DNA of 64,000 bases, from contig CBDBFZ010000002.1 in assembly GCA_965205225.1 (NCBI GenBank), forward strand, positions 372,001 to 436,000. The letters run 5' to 3'. This document shows, piece after piece, positions 60,279 through 64,000 of this stretch. The stretch's first letter is position 1. Every line of letters starts with the position of its first letter. Source of the stretch: Litorimonas sp965205225. Lineage in GTDB: Bacteria; Pseudomonadota; Alphaproteobacteria; Caulobacterales; Maricaulaceae. The notes beneath the pieces were generated by a model. It made no database searches. It worked only from the letters and a program-made list of their open reading frames with translations, and was not told the DNA's origin. The position numbers were made by a program, and so were the translations under genes.

Positions 60279-60797
60279 ATGACCACATCTAAACCGCGCG
60301 TCCGTGCCTATGTCGATCACGACACTTACGCCAAACTACAATTTGCGACGACCCGCCCGCATGTCTCGATCTCGGACACGGTGAATAATGCGCTGAAAGT
60401 TTATCTCTCGGAAGAACATAATCTCGAACATAACAGCGCGATGATCAGAAGGCTCGACCGCATGACGCGAGAGAGCGAACGGATTAATCAGAAGCTTGCT
60501 ATCCAGTCTGAGGCCATGGCGGGCTTCATGCTTTACATGATGCGCGTTACGCCGCAGCTGCCAGAAGCGGAAAAGGCCGCCGCTATTGCGCGTGGCGACA
60601 AGCTATTCGATGATCTCGTCGAGAATTTAAAAGCACGGTTGCAACGTACTTCAAAGAGCCTCTTTGGAACATTTGAAGATGTCTATTCGGACGAAAGTGC
60701 TTTCTTCACGGCAGAGGAGTTGGAGCTACTCCATAGACCCGCGCCCGGTGAGGCAAACGAAGAAATTGAATCTGATATTGATACGCCTGAGTCTTGA
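60279..60797 (+). CDS. ribbon-helix-helix-like mobilization accessory protein
   Basis: A 172-residue protein. The N-terminus RVRAYVDHDTYAKLQFATTRPHVSISDTVNNALKVYL resembles a ribbon-helix-helix DNA-binding domain (broken here for length: strand RAYVD, helices around LQFATT and VSISDTVNNAL). A helical middle and an acidic tail follow. RHH proteins beside relaxases usually bind oriT and regulate or assist nicking. It follows the relaxase by 113 bp, which contains the motif ATTTCCTAAAATTA (60207-60220) also found at 46207-46220. Confidence 0.65.
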   Translation: MTTSKPRVRAYVDHDTYAKLQFATTRPHVSISDTVNNALKVYLSEEHNLEHNSAMIRRLDRMTRESERINQKLAIQSEAMAGFMLYMMRVTPQLPEAEKAAAIARGDKLFDDLVENLKARLQRTSKSLFGTFEDVYSDESAFFTAEELELLHRPAPGEANEEIESDIDTPES

Positions 60798-60804
60798 ATT
60801 CCTA

Positions 60805-60999
60805 ATGCGCTACAAATCTGATGTGAACATTTCTGATGAAGAGATTAAGGCCTCATTGGCTTATATGGCAGGACTTATTGATCGCCAAGGCGACGTCTAT
60901 TGGCCACTGATTGAGAGGCTGGATCATGAGCTTGTAAAGCGACAAAAAAGAGCAAACCGCTTAAAACGTTTACGACAATCCTATGACCAGTTCCTCTGA
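60805..60999 (+). CDS. small hypothetical protein between the RHH gene and the integrase
   Basis: A 64-residue protein (starts MRYKSDVNISDEEI, basic C-terminus KRQKRANRLKRL) in the same direction as, and 7 bp after, the RHH gene. It contains DVYWPLIERLDHELVKR, a helix pattern seen in small proteins encoded next to mobile-element recombinases in alphaproteobacteria. The end overlaps the convergent integrase gene by 30 bp. Function unknown. Confidence 0.55.
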   Translation: MRYKSDVNISDEEIKASLAYMAGLIDRQGDVYWPLIERLDHELVKRQKRANRLKRLRQSYDQFL

Positions 61000-62334
61000 A
61001 TAAGGGTGAACAAATTTAAGCATTTCTAACTGACGGTAAGCTAAACTTCCGCCATCTCCATATGATGGACGGTTATTGCTATGGCCCATTAAGGTGCATC
61101 GCAGACCATAATCAATCCCACTTTCCTGCATTCGTTTTTCAAAAGAGTGCCGAAATGAGTAAATTCTATGATTGGCAGTTGGAAAGAGATTGCGACTTTT
61201 AAAAGCTTTCATAAGCGTTGCCGAGAGCTGATGTCCCTTATCTCGATAGCGAAGGAAACCAGACGGCGCTAGGCGCATAGCTTCAAGAGAGACACCTGTC
61301 AGTGGAATATCCCGAATAGCTGAATTTGTCTTGAGTTGGCGGTTTTCTCTTGGCCTGATTTGAATATGCGGCACGTTAGCATCAAGTTTAATGTGTTCAG
61401 AGCGTAAATTGGCAATCTCGCTTGGACGACACCCCGTTTCGATGAGTGCGTATATTATAAGACGTGCGTCTTGGTTAAGTCCTTCGAATAAGCCGGGAAC
61501 GAGTATCTTTTTTCGCACCCAATCATTTTCAAAGGCTGGAATGTCCTTGTAGTAGTTTTCAGTGTAGTTCAGGCCCTTAAACGGATTAGAGCGATTATGC
61601 TCACCTTGATACACCCAATAGCTCTTAAACAGCGTTCTGATATTCCCGATATCGCGGTTTGCACTGTTTGGGTTTAGGCCTTTAGAACCGTCAGTAGGAT
61701 TTACCCGTTCACCCCACCACTGGTAAAAATCCTGACCATGCTTGCGTGTAATCTGATCCATTGGCAAATCTCCAAATAGCGCGATGAAGTTTGCGACAGC
61801 GCGTTCCTTGGGTTTACGCCACGTTTTCTTCTGGGCTTCTGATTTGCCTTTAAGTGTGCCGATAGAAATTGTGTCAGCATAAAGCGTGAAAGCTTGGGAG
61901 ATAGCCATGTGAGCTTCTTCAACGCCTCCCAGTATGGCCTCCGCTTCTATGGTCTCCACGGATTTCGGTTGAGCTATGAGCGTTGTAATTCTGTCTATAA
62001 TTTCGCCTAGAGAAGCTTCATCCACAAGCGTATCGACGGGCGTATAAATATAGCCGCGCGCCATGGCTCGCTTTTTAGCGGCTTGGTAACGCGACAGCAG
62101 AGAGCTGTTAGAGACACCTTGACGTTCATTTTTCTGCAATATTGCCCAATACTCATCATCAGCTAGCACCATCGCATCACGTCTATGACGCGCGACATCC
62201 AGCGAGGCTGTTTTCAGGCCAATTCGTATCGTGCCGCGCGTGTCCAGATGGGCAACCTCGGAGGGGACGCGGCGCGTATATTGCCACCACCCGCGCTTGT
62301 TGTAGAGATATTGATTGAGTCGAGACATACCCAT
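60970..62334 (-). CDS. int: tyrosine recombinase (integrase)
   Basis: The 454-residue phage-type integrase has an N-terminal arm/core-binding part (Arm-type region up to ~260). The catalytic domain carries Arg303 in ETGCRPSEIANL, YSFRHSF with Arg395 (the first position of the usual HxxR is Tyr here), LMGHS with His418, and a C-terminal Tyr (Tyr425 or Tyr433 region, SYGDGGSLAYRQ). It lies at the right end of the element, reading inward, and its start abuts the 36-bp terminal repeat, a standard integrase-att arrangement. Confidence 0.92.
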   Translation of the reverse strand: MGMSRLNQYLYNKRGWWQYTRRVPSEVAHLDTRGTIRIGLKTASLDVARHRRDAMVLADDEYWAILQKNERQGVSNSSLLSRYQAAKKRAMARGYIYTPVDTLVDEASLGEIIDRITTLIAQPKSVETIEAEAILGGVEEAHMAISQAFTLYADTISIGTLKGKSEAQKKTWRKPKERAVANFIALFGDLPMDQITRKHGQDFYQWWGERVNPTDGSKGLNPNSANRDIGNIRTLFKSYWVYQGEHNRSNPFKGLNYTENYYKDIPAFENDWVRKKILVPGLFEGLNQDARLIIYALIETGCRPSEIANLRSEHIKLDANVPHIQIRPRENRQLKTNSAIRDIPLTGVSLEAMRLAPSGFLRYRDKGHQLSATLMKAFKSRNLFPTANHRIYSFRHSFEKRMQESGIDYGLRCTLMGHSNNRPSYGDGGSLAYRQLEMLKFVHPYSEELVIGLS

Positions 62335-62337
62335 TAT

Positions 62338-62373
62338 GTTGCACCATTTGTTACACCATTTGTTGCACCAAAT
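62338..62373 (+). repeat. right terminal repeat of the integrative element
   Basis: Three spaced GTTRCACC units directly upstream of the integrase start (GTTGCACCATTTGTTACAC and on). It matches 45263-45298 in direct orientation with five differences. Probable recombinase-binding sites near attR. Confidence 0.7.
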
Positions 62374-62455
62374 CTGAGGAAATCTAAGGGTACAGGGACG
62401 CAGAGGGAAATTATCCCTGTCTTTTAGATGCTTATGATTCGGTAAGGGTATTAGA

Positions 62456-63349
62456 ATGGCTCCGCCAGCAGGAACAGCACTTGCGCGGTGTTCGCATGGC
62501 GATGTTTGGCAACTGGGTCCGCACCGTCTCGTCTGTGGGGATGTACTGGACCCCTATAACACAGATATGCTCATGCAGGGTGAAAGCGCCCGCATGGTAT
62601 TTACAGACCCGCCCTATAATGTGCCGATTGATGGCTTTGTAGGGGGGGCGGGCTCCATCAAGCATTGCGAGTTGGCGATGGCGTCTGGCGAGATGTCGGA
62701 AGGTCAGTTCACGGCCTTTCTGAAGCGTGCCTTCGCTCAGCTAGCCAAGCACAGCGTCGATGGTTCCATCCACTTCATCTGTATGAGCTGGCGGCATATT
62801 CGCGAGATCACACGAGCCGGGGACGCAGTCTATGCTGAGCTCAAGAACTTGATTAGTTGGGTCAAAGATAATGGCGATATTGGAAGGTTCTACCACTCGC
62901 GACATGAGCTGATTTTTGCGTTTAAATCCGGTAGCGCACCTCACACTAATATGTTCGAACTGGGACAGAATGGCCGCTACCGCACCAATGTCTGGGAATA
63001 TCGGGGTGTGAACGCAAGTCGGGCAGGACGGGTGGAGGAATTGTCGCTCCACCCGACCGTCAAGCCGGTCCAGATGATTGCGGACGCCATTAAGGACGTC
63101 TCGGGACGTGGGGAGATCGTGCTCGATATTTTCGGCGGCTCTGGTTCGACCCTGATTGCGGCACACAAAACTGCACGTCGTGGCTACCTTGTCGAGCTTG
63201 ATCCGCTTTATTGCGATGTCATCCTCCAGCGTTGGGAGAGCTTCGCCAAGGATGAGGCTGCGCATCTCGCCTGCGGCATAGCGACGGATCATCCGTCTCA
63301 GGCGTGGCGCGATGAGGGGGCACACGGGCAAGGGGAGATGGCCGAATGA
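62456..63349 (+). CDS. DNA methylase domain of the second ParB-methylase copy, restarted at the element boundary
   Basis: From 62462 the sequence is nearly identical to 42558-43442 of the first copy, with FTDPPYNVP and the C-terminal LDIFGGSGSTLIAAHK site intact. The ParB part is lost because the integrative element lies upstream. The element edge supplies ATG (62456) and an AAGGG ribosome site 7 bases before it, so a 297-residue stand-alone methylase could be made. It differs from copy one by scattered substitutions and a two-residue change near the end (GAHGQGEMAE). Confidence 0.8.
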   Translation: MAPPAGTALARCSHGDVWQLGPHRLVCGDVLDPYNTDMLMQGESARMVFTDPPYNVPIDGFVGGAGSIKHCELAMASGEMSEGQFTAFLKRAFAQLAKHSVDGSIHFICMSWRHIREITRAGDAVYAELKNLISWVKDNGDIGRFYHSRHELIFAFKSGSAPHTNMFELGQNGRYRTNVWEYRGVNASRAGRVEELSLHPTVKPVQMIADAIKDVSGRGEIVLDIFGGSGSTLIAAHKTARRGYLVELDPLYCDVILQRWESFAKDEAAHLACGIATDHPSQAWRDEGAHGQGEMAE

Positions 63350-64000
63350 GCGCCAAAGCCAAACCAGAGGAGACGCAGGCCGTTCCCTATGAGATCGGCT
63401 ACAAAAAGCCGCCTGTCGCAACGCGGTTTAAGAAAGGCCAGTCCGGCAATCCCTCGGGGCGCCCTAAGGGGAGCAAATTCAAGGCGCAACCGCTCACCTA
63501 TGAGTTGCTAGAAGAAACGCTCAAAGAGACCTTTCTGGAAGAAGCCTACCGCATGGTGAACATCAATATGGGGCAAGGCGAAGAGTCCATTCCGATTGCG
63601 CAGGCCGTGATCCGCGCCCTAGGCGTCAAAGCCGTCAAGGGTAATATCCAGGCGCAACGCTTGTTCATCACGACGCTGACCGAGATTGAGGCGGAGAAGA
63701 AGGAGGCTGCAGAGAAGCAGATGGACCATCTGATCGAATATAAGAGCTTTTGGACAGAAGAATTGGAGCGCCGAGCGAAACTGGGGCTTCCGATCGACCC
63801 GCCTGTTCTGCATCCGGACGACGTTCACATTGATAACGGCCGAGGCAGGATGGAGGTTCACGGCCCCCTCACGCCAGACGAGAAAGAGGAACAGGACTTC
63901 TTCAAGGGCAGGTTAGACGGGTGGCGGGAGGCTCAAGCTCATTATGAAGAGGTTTTAGCCAACCCCAGGGAGCATGAGATCGAGCATCGGCCATTCATTG
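63346..64000 (+). CDS. DUF5681 protein, second copy, cut by window edge
   Basis: Begins at the ATG overlapping the methylase stop and is almost identical to 43439-44206 (opening EIGYKKPPVATRFKKGQSG). The last codons are beyond the window. The two copies show that methylase and DUF5681 genes were duplicated together. Confidence 0.8.
   Translation, partial: MSAKAKPEETQAVPYEIGYKKPPVATRFKKGQSGNPSGRPKGSKFKAQPLTYELLEETLKETFLEEAYRMVNINMGQGEESIPIAQAVIRALGVKAVKGNIQAQRLFITTLTEIEAEKKEAAEKQMDHLIEYKSFWTEELERRAKLGLPIDPPVLHPDDVHIDNGRGRMEVHGPLTPDEKEEQDFFKGRLDGWREAQAHYEEVLANPREHEIEHRPFI

Larger units (their letters stand above)
45198..62462. mobile_element. ~17.2-kb integrative and mobilizable element with tricarboxylate-use cargo
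   Basis: The element separates the two halves of one methylase gene copy; an unbroken version at 42093 shows the joining point (GATGTGCTGC | CAGCAGGAAC). It carries a tyrosine recombinase at its right end, a DUF3363-type relaxase, a ribbon-helix-helix protein and a hairpin-rich candidate oriT. No type IV secretion genes or coupling protein are present, so it would need a helper to transfer. Similar ~36-bp repeats lie near both ends in the same orientation. Cargo: binding lipoprotein, IS1595 copy, TctC-HTH regulator, tcuB, tcuA, tctA, tctCB, TonB receptor, HNH nuclease. End coordinates are accurate to about 10 bp on the split-gene argument. Confidence 0.75.

Noticed and set aside
45198..62462. 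Self-transmissible ICE
   Set aside because: A relaxase and integrase are present, but no VirB/Tra secretion genes or coupling protein, so mobilizable is the better term.
1..64000. CRISPR arrays, rRNA or tRNA genes
   Set aside because: No regularly spaced repeats of the right size and no cloverleaf or rRNA sequences were recognised by reading; a covariance search could still find a tRNA.

Overview
This window is chromosomal DNA of an alphaproteobacterium, most likely from the stalked or budding marine group around Caulobacterales and Maricaulales/Hyphomonadaceae. The support is a DivL-type kinase with tyrosine in the H-box, a ChvI/ChvG pair beside an EIIA-Man/HPr pair, an alphaproteobacterial rsh-pyrE-pdxJ-acpS-lepB-rnc-era-recO run, and a large TonB-dependent receptor. 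No rRNA, tRNA or CRISPR array was seen. || Positions 1-19600 are mostly housekeeping: the coaBC end, dut, a ruined HWE-type histidine kinase, cysK, a MoeB/ThiF-type E1 enzyme, a GAF-type methionine sulfoxide reductase with an in-frame UGA exactly at its catalytic cysteine codon, a PagL-like lipid A deacylase, purA, priA, an IS5-like remnant, parC, and the long leftward run from rsh to recO, with rpoZ upstream. || Positions 19700-21600 hold an A+T-richer, foreign-looking patch with a secreted trypsin-like protease. Positions 21695-30327 are again core: divL, glmM, a mannose-1-phosphate guanylyltransferase, a TonB-C lipoprotein, HPr, EIIA-Man, chvG and chvI. The hprK gene that usually lies between chvG and EIIA is missing. 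|| Positions 30507-35854 are a defence island bounded by two direct copies of a ~110-bp repeat. It holds a PaeR7I/XhoI-like restriction-modification pair, an OLD-family ATPase/TOPRIM nuclease and a severed HsdM C-terminus, all in one tightly packed leftward operon. Next come an IS3 scrap, a CPBP protease ending in 13-bp tandem repeats, an acidic membrane protein and an RluD-type pseudouridine synthase. || Positions 40750-64000 are accessory DNA: an XRE/ImmA pair, a ParB-domain DNA methylase with a DUF5681 protein, and a near-identical second copy of that pair. The second methylase copy is split by a ~17.2-kb integrative and mobilizable element (about 45198-62462). The element has a tyrosine recombinase, a relaxase, a candidate oriT, a ribbon-helix-helix protein and an HNH nuclease. 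Its cargo is a complete tricarboxylate uptake and oxidation locus: TonB receptor, TctC-TctB fusion, TctA, TcuA and TcuB. || The most novel item is at 47095-48492: a protein with a TctC-like periplasmic binding domain, one membrane helix and a cytoplasmic LuxR-type helix-turn-helix. It looks like a one-component transmembrane regulator built from the transporter's own binding protein. The divergent promoter between tctCB and the receptor carries a perfect 11-bp inverted repeat that could be its operator.
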